Positions 49,258-59,500 are shown, counted from the stretch's first letter. The stretch is DNA of 64,000 bases from Sporichthya polymorpha DSM 43042 (GCF_000384115.1 NZ_KB913029.1:1956907-2020906), one strand, 5' to 3'. The notes: a model not told the origin generated them from the sequence alone. Made by a program: numbers and translations.

Positions 49258-49364
49258 TTAGGGATGCCTGGTCAACGGGGAGTTCCCCGGTCGGTCGGCA
49301 ACCGGGTTCCGGCGCCGCGGTGTGGCGGACGCCGGTGTGGATCCGGCCGAGGTCGGGCCTCAGG

Positions 49365-49405
49365 AAAAAAGTCCCAGGCCGCGCATTGCGCTGACCTGGG
49401 ACTTT
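49365..49405 (-). terminator. Terminator of tRNA-Arg
   Basis: On the minus strand an 11-bp stem (AAAGTCCCAGG / CCTGGGACTTT; 49395-49405 with 49368-49378), 16-nt loop, then a run of six T (49370 to 49365). It begins 5 bp after the tRNA. Confidence 0.9.
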
Positions 49406-49409
49406 GCTG

Positions 49410-49482
49410 CGCGCCCGAAGGGACTCGAACCCCTAACCTTCTGATCCGTAGTCAGATGCTCTATCCGTTGAGCTACGGGCGC
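49410..49482 (-). tRNA. tRNA-Arg (anticodon ACG)
   Basis: 73-nt cloverleaf: acceptor stem GCGCCCG/CGGGCGC, D arm with AGCTCAACGGATAGAGC, anticodon stem TCTGA/TCAGA with loop CTACGGA (anticodon ACG), T arm GGGGTTCGAGTCCCT. CCA is not encoded. ACG is normally edited to ICG and reads CGU, CGC and CGA codons. Confidence 0.97.
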
Positions 49483-49633
49483 AGGCCCCCGAAAGCGGGC
49501 CGTCGGGAAGTGTAGCGGCCGGGTCGCGGCGGGTCGAAACGAGATCCCGGACCCGGGTTCCGCCGGGGCCGGTCCCTTCGCCACGATGTACCGACTGACC
49601 TGGGCAGATGGCGGATCGGCGAAGGTGGGCGGG

Positions 49634-50053
49634 ATGGCGTTGCGGGCGGCGGATGTGGTGGCGATCGCAGTCGGGGCGGCGAGCGGCTGGGCGGTCGAGG
49701 AGCTCGCCCGCAAGCGGTTCCCGAACGCGCGGGCGGACCTCGGGGCGGCGGGCCTGGTCACCGCGGCCGCGGTCTACCCCGCCACGCGGCGGGGCCGCCG
49801 GTTGAGCCTGGCCGCCGCCCGGGAGATCGGGTCGGTCGCCGCGGCGACGGGTGTGGTCATGAAGGCCCGAGAGCGCGGCGGCACTCCCGCCCGGGCCCTG
49901 ATCGCCGCCGGGTGGGCCGCGCACGCCCTCTTCGACGCCCGCCACGACTCCGGCTCCGGCGGCGGGCTGCCCCGCTGGTACCCCGCCCTGTGCGCCGGCT
50001 ACGACCTCGCCTTCGCGGCCGCGCTGCTGCGGCCGGGACCCGCCGGGGACTAG
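49634..50053 (+). CDS. Small hydrophobic protein, unknown function
   Basis: A 139-residue protein from ATG 49634 (AAGGTGGGCGGG upstream); ATG 49586 would add 16 residues. Hydrophobic segments at about 5-22 and 95-115, and WYPALCAGYDLAFAAALL near the end. HALFDARHDSG is the most conserved-looking part. Three or four TMs are possible. The stop overlaps the convergent zinc-ribbon gene by 4 bp. Family not recognised. Confidence 0.65.
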   Translation: MALRAADVVAIAVGAASGWAVEELARKRFPNARADLGAAGLVTAAAVYPATRRGRRLSLAAAREIGSVAAATGVVMKARERGGTPARALIAAGWAAHALFDARHDSGSGGGLPRWYPALCAGYDLAFAAALLRPGPAGD

Positions 50054-51087
50054 AACCCGACGACATCCTTCAGCCAGGGCCAGGCCAGGCCCAGGATGCC
50101 GAGCGCCGCGAGCGGCACGCCGATCTTCCAGGCGCTGACCGGCGTCTGTTCGGCGATGGAGCCGTCGATACCGCTCACGAGGAGTTGCCGGACCGAGTCG
50201 CCGTGGCGGGTCGTCACCAGGTAGATCGGAATGAGTAGGTGCCGGTACGTCTCGCCGCTCGACCGGCACACCGGCGAGTCCAGGTACGGGGTGTGCTTCT
50301 CGTACCGGTACTCGCTCTCGATCGCTGCCTTCGCCATCTCTTCTCCGCGCTTGCGCAGTGCGGCGTGGATCAGGTTCCGGATCGTCGGCAGGTCGAGGTC
50401 GTAGGACTCGCAGAAGGCGCCCGCCAGATACTCGGGCCGGTACGGCACCACCAGGTCCAGCGGCCATGGTCGTGAGCGATCGAGCCACTTCTGATCGACG
50501 AGGCTTCCGGCCGGGATGACGACGTCCCGCACGAATCCTCCGACGCGTCCGGCTTCAGCCACCAGGAAGGTGGTGCGAATCGCGGTGTAGTCGACATCCA
50601 GCCGGGCGTCGACACTCAGCACCGGTACATAGACCCGGGCGTAATGCGTGGCCTTCGTGTGGAGCCTCATCCCCCGAGGGGCGAACCAGGCGCGGGCGAT
50701 CCAATGACGGACCGCGCGGTGCGCTGCCGCGCTGTCGATGCGGAACGGGATCACGCCGTCGATCGGGAACCGACCGCCCGATTCGTGCACATCCGCGAGA
50801 GCCACCGGAGCGGCGCAGAACGGACAGTGGCTGGCCCGCAACGTGCCCACGTATGCGGCGCCGCCTCCACAGTGCGGGCACATCAGTTGGTGGTCGAGTT
50901 CGTCGGGGATCTCCGGCGCCCAGTTCGGATTCTCGGCGAACACCGGGCGGAGGGCTCGGCGCCGGACCGTCCCCTCCCGAGGCTCGACCGGCGTCAACCG
51001 ACCACACGAAGCGCAGGCCATGCCGCCCGGCTGATAGCTCGTCGGCGCGCCGCAGCTCCGGCAGGTGAAAGCAACCGCCGAGCCCAC
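50050..51087 (-). CDS. Zinc-ribbon membrane protein A (ESX-operon paralogue)
   Basis: A 345-residue protein, last gene of the eccC operon. Two zinc ribbons at the N-terminus (CRSCG...CASCG, then CPHCGG...CPFC), a conserved middle domain with PIDGVIPF, AWFAP, YVPVLSVDA and RPEYLAG, the YRHLLIPIYLV motif and a C-terminal TM (VPLAALGILGLAWPWL). GTG 51087 is 2 nt after the upstream stop. The family is often annotated as TFIIB-type zinc ribbon or PriA-like, but no helicase motif is present. Probably a membrane scaffold that works with the SPFH protein. Confidence 0.8.
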   Translation of the reverse strand: MGSAVAFTCRSCGAPTSYQPGGMACASCGRLTPVEPREGTVRRRALRPVFAENPNWAPEIPDELDHQLMCPHCGGGAAYVGTLRASHCPFCAAPVALADVHESGGRFPIDGVIPFRIDSAAAHRAVRHWIARAWFAPRGMRLHTKATHYARVYVPVLSVDARLDVDYTAIRTTFLVAEAGRVGGFVRDVVIPAGSLVDQKWLDRSRPWPLDLVVPYRPEYLAGAFCESYDLDLPTIRNLIHAALRKRGEEMAKAAIESEYRYEKHTPYLDSPVCRSSGETYRHLLIPIYLVTTRHGDSVRQLLVSGIDGSIAEQTPVSAWKIGVPLAALGILGLAWPWLKDVVGF

Positions 51088-51089
51088 GG

Positions 51090-52280
51090 CTACTTGCCCG
51101 AGTAGTAGACGCCCAACCCGACCCCGACGACGATCAGGGCCGCGATCACCGCGAGGGTGATCTTGATCCAGCTGTAGGGTCGCTCGCCCTGGACCTCGCC
51201 GGTGACGCCGTTGACGAAGACCTGATACGGCTTCGCGTGGAACATCACGACGAGCAGGAAGATCGGCAGCAGCAGGTGCCGGTAGGTCTGCCGGCTCCAG
51301 GTCGTGTCGGTGCGGTGGATGCGCTGGTGGTCGCCGCCGATGTCGCGACGGATCGCGTACGCGATGTCGTTGTTCATCCGCTGCACGGCCTCGCTGTGGC
51401 AGACGTCGAGCTCCTTCTCGTAGAAGCGCGACATCGAACCCGCGAGGTACTCGGGGCGGAACGCGACGGCCGCCTGCGTCGGCCACGGCTCCAGGGCCTG
51501 GAGGCGCTCGGGGTCGAGGGAGTGCTCGGCGCCGATCGCGACGTCGTCGAACGGGACGTCGACCGCACCCGAGACGTGCCGCCACCGGATCCTGGTCTCG
51601 GTCCGCTGGTTCTGCCCGGACCCGACGGTGACGGTGTAGTTGTCGCCGCGCTGCCCCTCGTACTCGGTGTAGGTCTGCGCGTCGAAGGTGAAGAACGGCA
51701 GGTAGACCCCGGAGAACGAACCGGTCTTCGAGTACTTCTTGAAGTCGTTCGGGGCGAACCAGCGGCCGTTGATCCACTCCTTGACCTTCTCCTCGGCCGC
51801 CATGGTGTCGATGCCGAACGGGACGACACCGTCCACCGGAAGGCGGTTCGGCGCCTCGTGGATGTCGCTGCGCTGAACCGGCGAGGCGCAGAACGGGCAC
51901 CGGGTTGCGGTGAGGGAGCCGACGAAGCCGATGTGCCCGTTGCAGTTCGGGCAGACCAGTTCCTTCTGCGGGCCGGAGGTGACGGCCTGCGCCGAGGGGG
52001 GCTTGCGCTGGTCCTCGAGGGTGGCGAGCAGGTCCCGCTCGGCCGGCTTCTCCTCCGCGGCCTCGATCGGTCGCTCGGAACCGCAGCTCGGGCACTTCAT
52101 GCCCCGCGTGGGCGGGTGGAAGACCAGCTGACCGCCGCAGTTGACGCACGCGAAGTGGACGGTGGTCAGGTCCGGTGTCGTCCCGTCCCCCAGTCGCGGA
52201 GGCGTCGGCATCGGGGGCGGGCCGGGGATCGGCGGGGGGCCGGGGTTGTGCGGCGGGTCGGCGGGCGTTTCAGGGTGCAT
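51090..52280 (-). CDS. Zinc-ribbon membrane protein B (ESX-operon paralogue)
   Basis: A 396-residue protein: Pro-rich N-terminus (about 1-30), zinc ribbon 1 (CVNCGG...CPSCG), zinc ribbon 2 (CPNCNG...CPFC), core motifs PVDGVVPFGID, RWFAPNDF, YLPFFTFDA, FRPEYLAG, then TYRHLLLPIFLL, NGVTGEVQGERPYSW and a C-terminal TM (LAVIAALIVVGVGLGVYY). ATG overlaps the stop of paralogue C by 11 bp, so translation is coupled. The domain before the TM would be cytoplasmic or membrane-apposed. Confidence 0.85.
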   Translation of the reverse strand: MHPETPADPPHNPGPPPIPGPPPMPTPPRLGDGTTPDLTTVHFACVNCGGQLVFHPPTRGMKCPSCGSERPIEAAEEKPAERDLLATLEDQRKPPSAQAVTSGPQKELVCPNCNGHIGFVGSLTATRCPFCASPVQRSDIHEAPNRLPVDGVVPFGIDTMAAEEKVKEWINGRWFAPNDFKKYSKTGSFSGVYLPFFTFDAQTYTEYEGQRGDNYTVTVGSGQNQRTETRIRWRHVSGAVDVPFDDVAIGAEHSLDPERLQALEPWPTQAAVAFRPEYLAGSMSRFYEKELDVCHSEAVQRMNNDIAYAIRRDIGGDHQRIHRTDTTWSRQTYRHLLLPIFLLVVMFHAKPYQVFVNGVTGEVQGERPYSWIKITLAVIAALIVVGVGLGVYYSGK

Positions 52281-53973
52281 CGGCCAGGGCCTGCTTTCGT
52301 CGTTCCAGGTAGGCGTCGGCGTAATCGTCGCTGAACCGGTCGATCGTTGCTTGCGGGAGGCCTGCGCACGCTTCGGTGAGGTCCCGCGCGTCCGCCGCCG
52401 TGTACTGCTTGGCGGCGATCTTCGCCCCGGCCAGCGCGACGTTCGCGCGGCACCACTGGCGGGCGGGACTGCCGATGCCCAGCGCGAGCAACGCTCGCCG
52501 GGCGGTGGTGATCTCCTCGTCGGCGAAGATCTCGCGCGCGATGGTCCGGCGCTCGTCGGGGCTCAGCGCGGCGCATGCGCGCACGTCCGGAAAGAACGTG
52601 TCCGGGGTGCGCAGCCGATAGACCTCGACCGCCTCGCGGCACTCCTCCGGCGTGAAAGTCCTTGTCGCGTCCTGGGCCTCCGCGTCGGCGCGCAGCAGGG
52701 CCTCGCGTTCCTGAATACTCACCTGCGCCGGCAAATCCGAGGTGTCCGAAATCGAAACCGTGCTCGACTCGTATTGCCAGGCGTAGACGCCGACGCCAGT
52801 GAGGGCAAGGACGACCGCCAGCACGACGGACCCGATCTTCGCCCAGCTGTACGGCCGCTTCCCGTGAACCTCGCCGGTGACGCCGTTGACAGCGACCTGG
52901 TAGGGCTTCGACCGGTAGGTCACGGTGAGGAGGTAGACCGGCAGCAGCAGGTGCCGGAACGTCTCGTTGCGCCACTTCGTCTCTTTGCTGTCGATCTCCT
53001 GGTGATCCCCGCCGATCTGGCGCTTGATGACGGTGTCGATGCGCTCGTTCATGCGGTCGCGCGCCTCGACCTGGCAGGCCTGGAGGCTGCGGTCGTAGCG
53101 GCGGGCGGTGTAGCCGGCGAGGTACTCCGGCCGGAACCCGATCGCGTTCTCGCTCGGCCACGGCTCCAGGTCGTGCATCCGGTCGCGGTTCACCGAACTC
53201 TCTGCGGCGACGGGCACGTCGTCGAGTTGGAGTTCCAGCGTCCCCGATACCGAGGTCCAGTCGATGTAGTGCTCGGTCTCTCGTTTTCCGTCGCGGTAGA
53301 CGGTCCGCGTCTCATTCGTCCCGCGTCTGCCCGTCCACTTGGTGACGGTGTAGGCGTCGAAGGTGAAGAACGGCAGGTAGACACCGGCGAACGATCCGAG
53401 GGAGGCGTACTTCTTGAACGCGCGGGGCGCCCACTTCCGCTTGGACATCCACGCGCGGACGTCCCGCTCGGCGCCGGCGATGTCGAGACCGAAGGGGACG
53501 ATGCCGTCGACCGGGAATCGGTCGGGCGAAGTGTGGATGTCCTCGCGGGTCACCGGGCGCGCGCAGAACGGGCAGCGGGTGGCGGTCAGGGTGCCGACGA
53601 AGGCCACGGCGCCGTGGCAGTTCGGGCAGACGAGTTCCCGGTCCAGCTCGCGGGCCGGGGTGGGGGAGTTGGTGTCGCCGCCCTCCGCGGCGCGGGGGTC
53701 GGCGAGAGCGGTCCGGAGGTCGTGCTCCTCCCCGACGTCCCCGCCGTCGGGGATGGGGAACAGACCGGAGCAGGACAGGCAGGTGACCGAGGTGGTGCGC
53801 GGGGTGAACTGCACCGCCCCGCCGCAGCTCGGGCACTCCAGCCGGGCCGCCGCCCCGGGGAGGGGCGGCGGCTCCGGTGACTCCGGAGGGGCCGTCTCGG
53901 TCGGAGTTGCCGTCGCCGTCGGCAACGGCGGGGGAGTCGAGGCCGCGACGTCAGGATCGAGTGTGTCGCTCAC
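52270..53973 (-). CDS. Zinc-ribbon membrane protein C with C-terminal extension
   Basis: A 567-residue paralogue of protein B. After a Thr/Pro-rich start come two zinc ribbons (CPSCGG...CLSC and CPNCHG...CPFC), core motifs PVDGIVPFGLD, KWAPRAF, YLPFFTFDA, FRPEYLAG, FRHLLLPVYLL and NGVTGEVHGKRPYSW. A TM (SVVLAVVLALTGVGVYAW) is followed by an extra domain of about 160 residues with four cysteines (EECREAV, ACAALS, WCRAN, EACAG). That tail is absent from A, B and D and probably faces outside. GTG start 33 bp after the SPFH gene. Confidence 0.85.
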   Translation of the reverse strand: MSDTLDPDVAASTPPPLPTATATPTETAPPESPEPPPLPGAAARLECPSCGGAVQFTPRTTSVTCLSCSGLFPIPDGGDVGEEHDLRTALADPRAAEGGDTNSPTPARELDRELVCPNCHGAVAFVGTLTATRCPFCARPVTREDIHTSPDRFPVDGIVPFGLDIAGAERDVRAWMSKRKWAPRAFKKYASLGSFAGVYLPFFTFDAYTVTKWTGRRGTNETRTVYRDGKRETEHYIDWTSVSGTLELQLDDVPVAAESSVNRDRMHDLEPWPSENAIGFRPEYLAGYTARRYDRSLQACQVEARDRMNERIDTVIKRQIGGDHQEIDSKETKWRNETFRHLLLPVYLLTVTYRSKPYQVAVNGVTGEVHGKRPYSWAKIGSVVLAVVLALTGVGVYAWQYESSTVSISDTSDLPAQVSIQEREALLRADAEAQDATRTFTPEECREAVEVYRLRTPDTFFPDVRACAALSPDERRTIAREIFADEEITTARRALLALGIGSPARQWCRANVALAGAKIAAKQYTAADARDLTEACAGLPQATIDRFSDDYADAYLERRKQALADAP

Positions 53974-54006
53974 AGTCGCCCCTTCCGGTCGTGGCCTGAC
54001 TTCCCC

Positions 54007-55185
54007 TCAGTTCTGCGGCGGTGCCGGGGGTGCCGGGGGCGCCGGCGGCGCCGGGGGAGCGGGCGGCGCCGGGGGCGGAGGCGGCGGCGGGGGCGTCGCG
54101 AACAGCGGCGCGAGCTGCGCCACCGAGGACGCGGCGGCCCAGCCGGCCATCCCGGCGGACCAGACCAGCGTCTGCCCGTTGATCTGCCCGGCCTGGGCAG
54201 CCTGCTGCAGTTGCTGCAGGTTGTAGGGCCCGGTCGCCTGGCCGTTCATCTCGACGTGGAACATCGGCGAGACCAGCGGCGGCGGGGTGGCCCCGAGGGC
54301 CTGATTGGCGGCGATGGTCTGCCCGAGCTGACCTCCGAGGCCGAGCCCGATGCCGGCACCGACCATCGCGCCGGCCGCACCGCCGGGGTTCTCCGCGGCG
54401 GCGAGCGTCGCGTCCGCCGCGCGGACCTGCTGCAGGCGGCCGACGTCGCCGACGTTCTGCACGTAGCCGCGGGTCTCGACACCGCGGGCGACACCGGCGG
54501 TGAGGGCCGCGGTGACCTCCTCCGGCAGCGAGACGTTCATGGCGATCGACTCGATGGCGAGGCCGTACTCGTCGTCCACGCGCTCGGCGACCAGGGCGCG
54601 CAGCTGATCGGCGATCTCCGCGTTCTTGCCCTGCAGCTCGAGCGCGCCGTAGCCGGAGCCGGTGAGCAGGTCGGCGAACGCGGTCGCGATCAGACGGCGG
54701 AGCAGCTCCGTCAGCTCGTCGAGCTCGACGGCGGAGTCGGTGCCGATGACCTCACGGAGGAAGATCTCCGGGTCGGCGATCCGGACGACGCACAGCCCGT
54801 TCGCCCGGATCGGGATCATCGAGAAGTCGGGGTCCCGGATCGTGATCGGCTGCGGCGTGCCCCAGCGCAGGTCGGTGACCGGGCGGGTGTTGATGAAGTA
54901 CACCTCGCTGCGGAACGGGCTCTCGAACCCGTACTTCCAGCCCTGCAGCGTCGCGAGGATCGGCAGCGCCTCGGTGGTCAGCTTGTAGTGGCCGGGCTCG
55001 AACTTGTCGGCGAGCTGGCCGCGGTAGACGAACACCGCCTTCTGGCCCTCGCGGACGATCAGCTCCGCGCCGTTCTTGATCTCGTTGTTGTAGCGGGGGA
55101 ACCGCCAGGCCAAGGTCGTTCGTGAGTCGTCGATCCATTCGATGATGTCAACGAGCTCACCCTTGAGCTTGTCGATCAATCCCAT
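54007..55185 (-). CDS. SPFH/band-7 protein with GYF_2 domain (YdjI-like)
   Basis: A 392-residue SPFH-domain scaffold of the YdjI/virion-core type: GAELIVREGQKAVFVYRGQLADKFEPGHY and FRSEVYFINTRPVTDLRWGTP mark the SPFH core (about 30-230). A Gly-rich stretch (AMVGAGIGLGLGG) and a GYF_2/DUF4339 domain (FHVEMNGQATGPYNLQQL, about 305-360) follow, then an APP-repeat tail. In B. subtilis YdjI forms membrane foci with the zinc-ribbon protein YdjG and PspA. Here it lies among four zinc-ribbon paralogues behind eccC, so a membrane-domain scaffold for ESX is a reasonable hypothesis. Confidence 0.88.
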   Translation of the reverse strand: MGLIDKLKGELVDIIEWIDDSRTTLAWRFPRYNNEIKNGAELIVREGQKAVFVYRGQLADKFEPGHYKLTTEALPILATLQGWKYGFESPFRSEVYFINTRPVTDLRWGTPQPITIRDPDFSMIPIRANGLCVVRIADPEIFLREVIGTDSAVELDELTELLRRLIATAFADLLTGSGYGALELQGKNAEIADQLRALVAERVDDEYGLAIESIAMNVSLPEEVTAALTAGVARGVETRGYVQNVGDVGRLQQVRAADATLAAAENPGGAAGAMVGAGIGLGLGGQLGQTIAANQALGATPPPLVSPMFHVEMNGQATGPYNLQQLQQAAQAGQINGQTLVWSAGMAGWAAASSVAQLAPLFATPPPPPPPPAPPAPPAPPAPPAPPAPPQN

Positions 55186-55231
55186 GTCGTCTCCCCTGCT
55201 CGCTGGTCGGTACGGTGCCGATTCTGCTTGA

Positions 55232-56509
55232 TCAGCGCAAAGGCCACGTGACCAACCACAACAACCCGAGCACCGCGCCGGCGGCGACGAAGACGGACGC
55301 GAAGATCAGGACGACCAGCACCAGGGCGTACAGCAGGCCGAGCAGGCTCCCCGGGGTCTCGACGATGGCGACACCGGTCGCTCCGTCGACCCACACCTCG
55401 CGCTGCTGACCTCGGACCTCCACCGACGCCAAGTACACCGGCACCAGCACCAACCGGTACCGCCAGTTCGTCGCCCGAGCGTCGAAGGTACTGAACTCGT
55501 GCCGGTCGCCCCCCGTCTCGAGCTTGACGGCGGACCGGACCTCGTCGTGGATCCGTTGGTCCGCCATGCGCCGGTACGCCGAGAAGGAGCCCTGCGGCAG
55601 GTAGGCCTCCAGACCCGCGAGGTAGTCCCGACCGAAAGCGACGGCTGCGTTCGGGCTGAAGATCGGCTCGAAGGTGTTGACGCGCCGCCACTTCCCCGGG
55701 ATTGGCAGGGGGACGCGGCTGACCTGCCCGCGAGGGATTGCCTCCTCGACCTTGGGGTCGGTGAAGAACGACACCTCGACCGGGAGTTCCAGGGTGCCGG
55801 AGACGTCCTCCCAGGTCGTGCTCGTGCTGTGGTCGTCACGGTCCCTGTGAGTTCGGCCGACTCGGCCCGCGTACGTGGTGATCGTGTCCGCCGAGAACTG
55901 GATCACCGGCAAGTAGTGCAGCGTCAACTCCGCCTTGCGGTACAGGGCGCGGTTCTTCGGCGCACACCGCACCAGTGAGCACTGTTCCAGCATGCGCTCG
56001 CGTGCGGTGTCCTCGTCGACGAGCAGCGGGAGGACACCGTCGATCCGCCACCACTGGGCGCCGGGCAGGTCGGCGCGCACGAGCGAAGCTCCGCAGGAGG
56101 CGCAGGCGGTCGCCACCTTCTGCCCGCCAACGTTCTCCGCTGTCGTGAGCGGATTCGCGGCGCAGGCCGGACAGCGGAGCTCGGGCATCCGCGTCGGGAC
56201 GACGTCGCTTTCCTCGTCGGGCGGAAGCTCCCGGTCCGCGACCGCCGTCTCCTCGACCGCGATCGGGTCGGTGTGTCCGCAGCTGATGCACCGCAGTTGA
56301 GGTTCCGACTGCCGGAACAACGACGCGAACTCGGCGGCCGGGTCGCGGTCGGAGAACTTGTCCGCTGCGACGTCCTGCCAGCCGGTCGCCCGGCCGGGGT
56401 TGTACCGGAGGGGTCCGCCGCAGTTCGAGCACGGCAGCGCCACGAAGGCCGCGGCCGGAGGCGCAATGGGCTCGCTGGTCTGCGGCTCGCTGGGAACGTC
56501 CGTGGTCAC
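55232..56509 (-). CDS. Zinc-ribbon membrane protein D (ESX-operon paralogue)
   Basis: A 425-residue, most diverged paralogue and first after eccC (36-bp gap, GTG start, AAGGAG upstream). Zinc ribbons CSNCGG...CISCG and CPACA...CASCG. Core motifs are recognisable: RIDGVLPLLVD, YLPVIQFSAD, FGRDYLAGLE, YRLVLVPVYLA. The C-terminus has about two TM segments (LLYALVLVVLIFASVFVAAGAVLGLLWLV) rather than one. It may link EccC to the SPFH protein, by inference from gene order. Confidence 0.8.
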   Translation of the reverse strand: MTTDVPSEPQTSEPIAPPAAAFVALPCSNCGGPLRYNPGRATGWQDVAADKFSDRDPAAEFASLFRQSEPQLRCISCGHTDPIAVEETAVADRELPPDEESDVVPTRMPELRCPACAANPLTTAENVGGQKVATACASCGASLVRADLPGAQWWRIDGVLPLLVDEDTARERMLEQCSLVRCAPKNRALYRKAELTLHYLPVIQFSADTITTYAGRVGRTHRDRDDHSTSTTWEDVSGTLELPVEVSFFTDPKVEEAIPRGQVSRVPLPIPGKWRRVNTFEPIFSPNAAVAFGRDYLAGLEAYLPQGSFSAYRRMADQRIHDEVRSAVKLETGGDRHEFSTFDARATNWRYRLVLVPVYLASVEVRGQQREVWVDGATGVAIVETPGSLLGLLYALVLVVLIFASVFVAAGAVLGLLWLVTWPLR

Positions 56510-56545
56510 CGCTGCTCCTTGCTCGTGATCGGTCGGGAGTTGAGC

Positions 56546-59500
56546 TCACACGTGCGGTGGGGTCCAGGCGATCTGGACGACTTCGGTGCCACGGTCGCGG
56601 GTGACGAGCTGGCCGCGGCCGGGGACGCCGGGGGCCGGGCGGGCGTTGCCGACCAGCGGGCCCTCGGCGGGGTCGCCGGCGAGGACGACGCCCGCGGCGG
56701 CGAGGTCGCGCATCGACTGGATCACCGGCTCGAACTGCGCGCGGGCCGCGCCGCCGGACCGGCGGGCGATCACGAGGTGCAGTCCGATGTCGCGAGCCTG
56801 CGGCAGGAGCTCCACCAGCGGCGCCAGCGGTGAACCCGTGGATCCGGTCACGAGCTCGTAGTCGTCGACCAGCAGGTAGACGTCCTTGCCGGTCCACCAC
56901 GAGCGTTCGCGCAACTGCGTGGGCGTCACGTCCGGACCAGGCAGGCGGCCCTTCAGGTATTGCGCGAGTTCGCCGACGGCGGGTCCCGCACCCGCGGCGC
57001 CGGTCATGTACTCGAACAGGTAGTCGGCCGGCACCTCGCCGAGCAGCGCTCGCCGGTAGTCGACGATGGCCAACTGGGCCTGGTCCGAGCCGAAGCGGCG
57101 CATCACCTCATGCGCGTACGTGCGCAGCAGGGCGCTCTTCCCGGATCCCCCGTCGCCGTAGACCATCAGCAGCGGCTCCGCGACCGGATCCAGTCCGACC
57201 GGGGCGAGGTCCCGCTCGTTGACGCCGAGCAGCAACCGCGGGTCGTCCGCCGCGACCGCGGCCCGCACCTCGTCGATCCCGATCTGCTCCGGCAGCAGCC
57301 GCAGCTTCGGGCCGGACGTGGGTGCCGCCGCGGCGACGGCCTGCACGAGGTGCGCGACGCCGGCGCCGAGGGTGCCCGGCTCGTGGTCCCCGTCGAGTCG
57401 CGGAAGCGCCGCGAGGAAGTGGAACTTGCCCGGCAGAAGGCCGCGGCCGGGGCGGGCGGTGGGCACGTTCGCGGCGACCTTGCGGTCGATCATCGAGTCC
57501 TGCGGGTCACCCAGGCGGAGTTCGAGCTGGGTGCCGAACAGGTCCCGGATGGTGGAGCGGAAGTCGTTCCAGCGGGTCGCGCCGACGATCAGGTGCACAC
57601 CGAAGGTGAGGCCCCGTGAGGCCAGTTCGGTGAGCTCCAGCTCCAGAGCCTCGAAGTCGGCCCGGATCGTCGACCAGCCGTCGACGATAACGAAAACGTC
57701 GCCGTAGCCGTCGTCGGCCGTGCCGGCCGCCTTCCGGGCCCGGTAGGTCTCGATGGAGTCGATGGCGTTGGCGCGGAAGTACGCCTCGCGGGCGCTGGTG
57801 ATTCCCTGCACCTCGGCGACGATGCGGCGCACGACGTCGGGCTCGCTGCGGGTGGCGACGCCTGCGACGTGCGGCAGGTCGGTCAGCGAGGTGAAGGTGC
57901 CACCCCCGAAGTCGAGCACGTAGCACTGGACCTCGGCCGGCGTCCGGGTCAACGCCAGGGAGGCGACGAACGTACGCAGCAGCGTGGACTTGCCACTGCG
58001 CGGACCGCCGACGATCGCGGCGTGCCCGGCGGCGCCACCCAGGTCGAGCACGAGGGTGTCACGGCGCTGCAGGGCCGGCTTGTCGACGATGCCAAGCGGG
58101 ACGACCAGCGAACCCCGCCCACGCCACGACGGACTGACCAGCCCGACGCCGTCGACGACGGTCAGGTCGGTCATGAGCGAGTCGAGGGTGTCGGGCACGT
58201 CGAGCGGCGGCAGCCACACCTGGTGCGCCCGGGGCCCGCGGTCGCGCAAACGCTCGACGAGGATGTCGACCTCGCTGCGGGTCTCGGTCTCGGTGATCTC
58301 GGGCTCCGGGGCCGCCTCGAACGACTCCGCCAGCAGGACCGGGGTCGTGACGAACGGCAGGATCTGCTGCTGCGTCGCGCTGGTCGCGCGCGCGACGCGG
58401 CGCGCCGGCGGTGGGCCGGAGACGTAGGACGCGGTGAACTTGATCAGCGTCTCGGGGTCGGGCTTGAGATAGCCGAGGCCCGGGACCGCGGGCAGTGTGT
58501 AGGCCCAGTCCACGCCGATGACGGCGCGAGACTCGTTGGCGGAGAACGTCCGGAGACCGACGCGGTAGGACAGGTGGGAGTCGAGGCCGCGGAGCTTGCC
58601 CTCCTCCAAGCGCTGCGTCGCGAGCAACAGGTGGATGGACATGGACCGACCCAACCGACCGATGGCAACGAACAGTTCGGCGAAGTCGGGCTTGGCCGCG
58701 AGGAGTTCGGTGAACTCGTCGACGACGATGAACAGGCTCGGCAACGGAGCGAGATCTGCCCCCGCGAGGCGCGCCTTCTCGTAGTCCTTCACCGAGGCGA
58801 AGTTGCCGGCTTCCCGCAGCAGTTCCTGACGGCGCACCATTTCGCCGGCGAGGGCGTCCTGCATCCGGTCGACGAGCGTGATCTCGTCCGCAAGGTTCGT
58901 GATGACCGCCGAGACGTGCGGAAGCTCCGACATCCCGGCGAACGTCGCCCCGCCCTTGAAGTCGACGAGAATCAGGTTGAGCGCGTCGGGTGAGTGGGTC
59001 GCGACCAAGCCGAGCACCAGCGTCCGCAGGAACTCCGACTTTCCGGAACCCGTTGCTCCGATCACCAGACCGTGGGGACCCATGCCCTGTTGGGCGGATT
59101 CCTTGATGTCCATCGCGACGGGGGCGCCGTCCTCGGTGTTACCGATCGGCACGCGCAGACGATCGCGGTTGGGCCGCGGCCGCCAGGCGGTGTCGATGTC
59201 GAAGTCGCGGACGTCGCCGAGGTTGAGCAGATCGAACAGGTCGCGGACGCCCGCTCCGGCCTCGCCGGCGCGCTTGATCGGCGCGGTGGTCCAGAGGGGG
59301 GCGAGCCGCCGGGCGACGGCCTCGGCCTCGGTGGCGGACAGCTGGTCGGCCCAGATCGTCACCGGGTCGCTGCGCAGCATGGCCGCTTCGACGATGACGC
59401 GTCCGTCTTGCCGCTGACGCTCCGTCACACCGAGACGGAGGAGGTGGGGGTCCGTGACCTCGGTCCAGGTCTCGGGCAGGTCCAGCACCGTGACGCCGCT

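Noticed and set aside
49264-49364. Further gene or mobile element right of the IS
   Set aside because: No start, frame or repeat could be supported. The target duplication places the IS end at 49257.
50050-56509. PriA (primosome) helicase annotation for the zinc-ribbon proteins
   Set aside because: Only the Cys ribbons resemble PriA. There is no Walker A, Walker B or helicase motif, and each protein ends in a membrane anchor.
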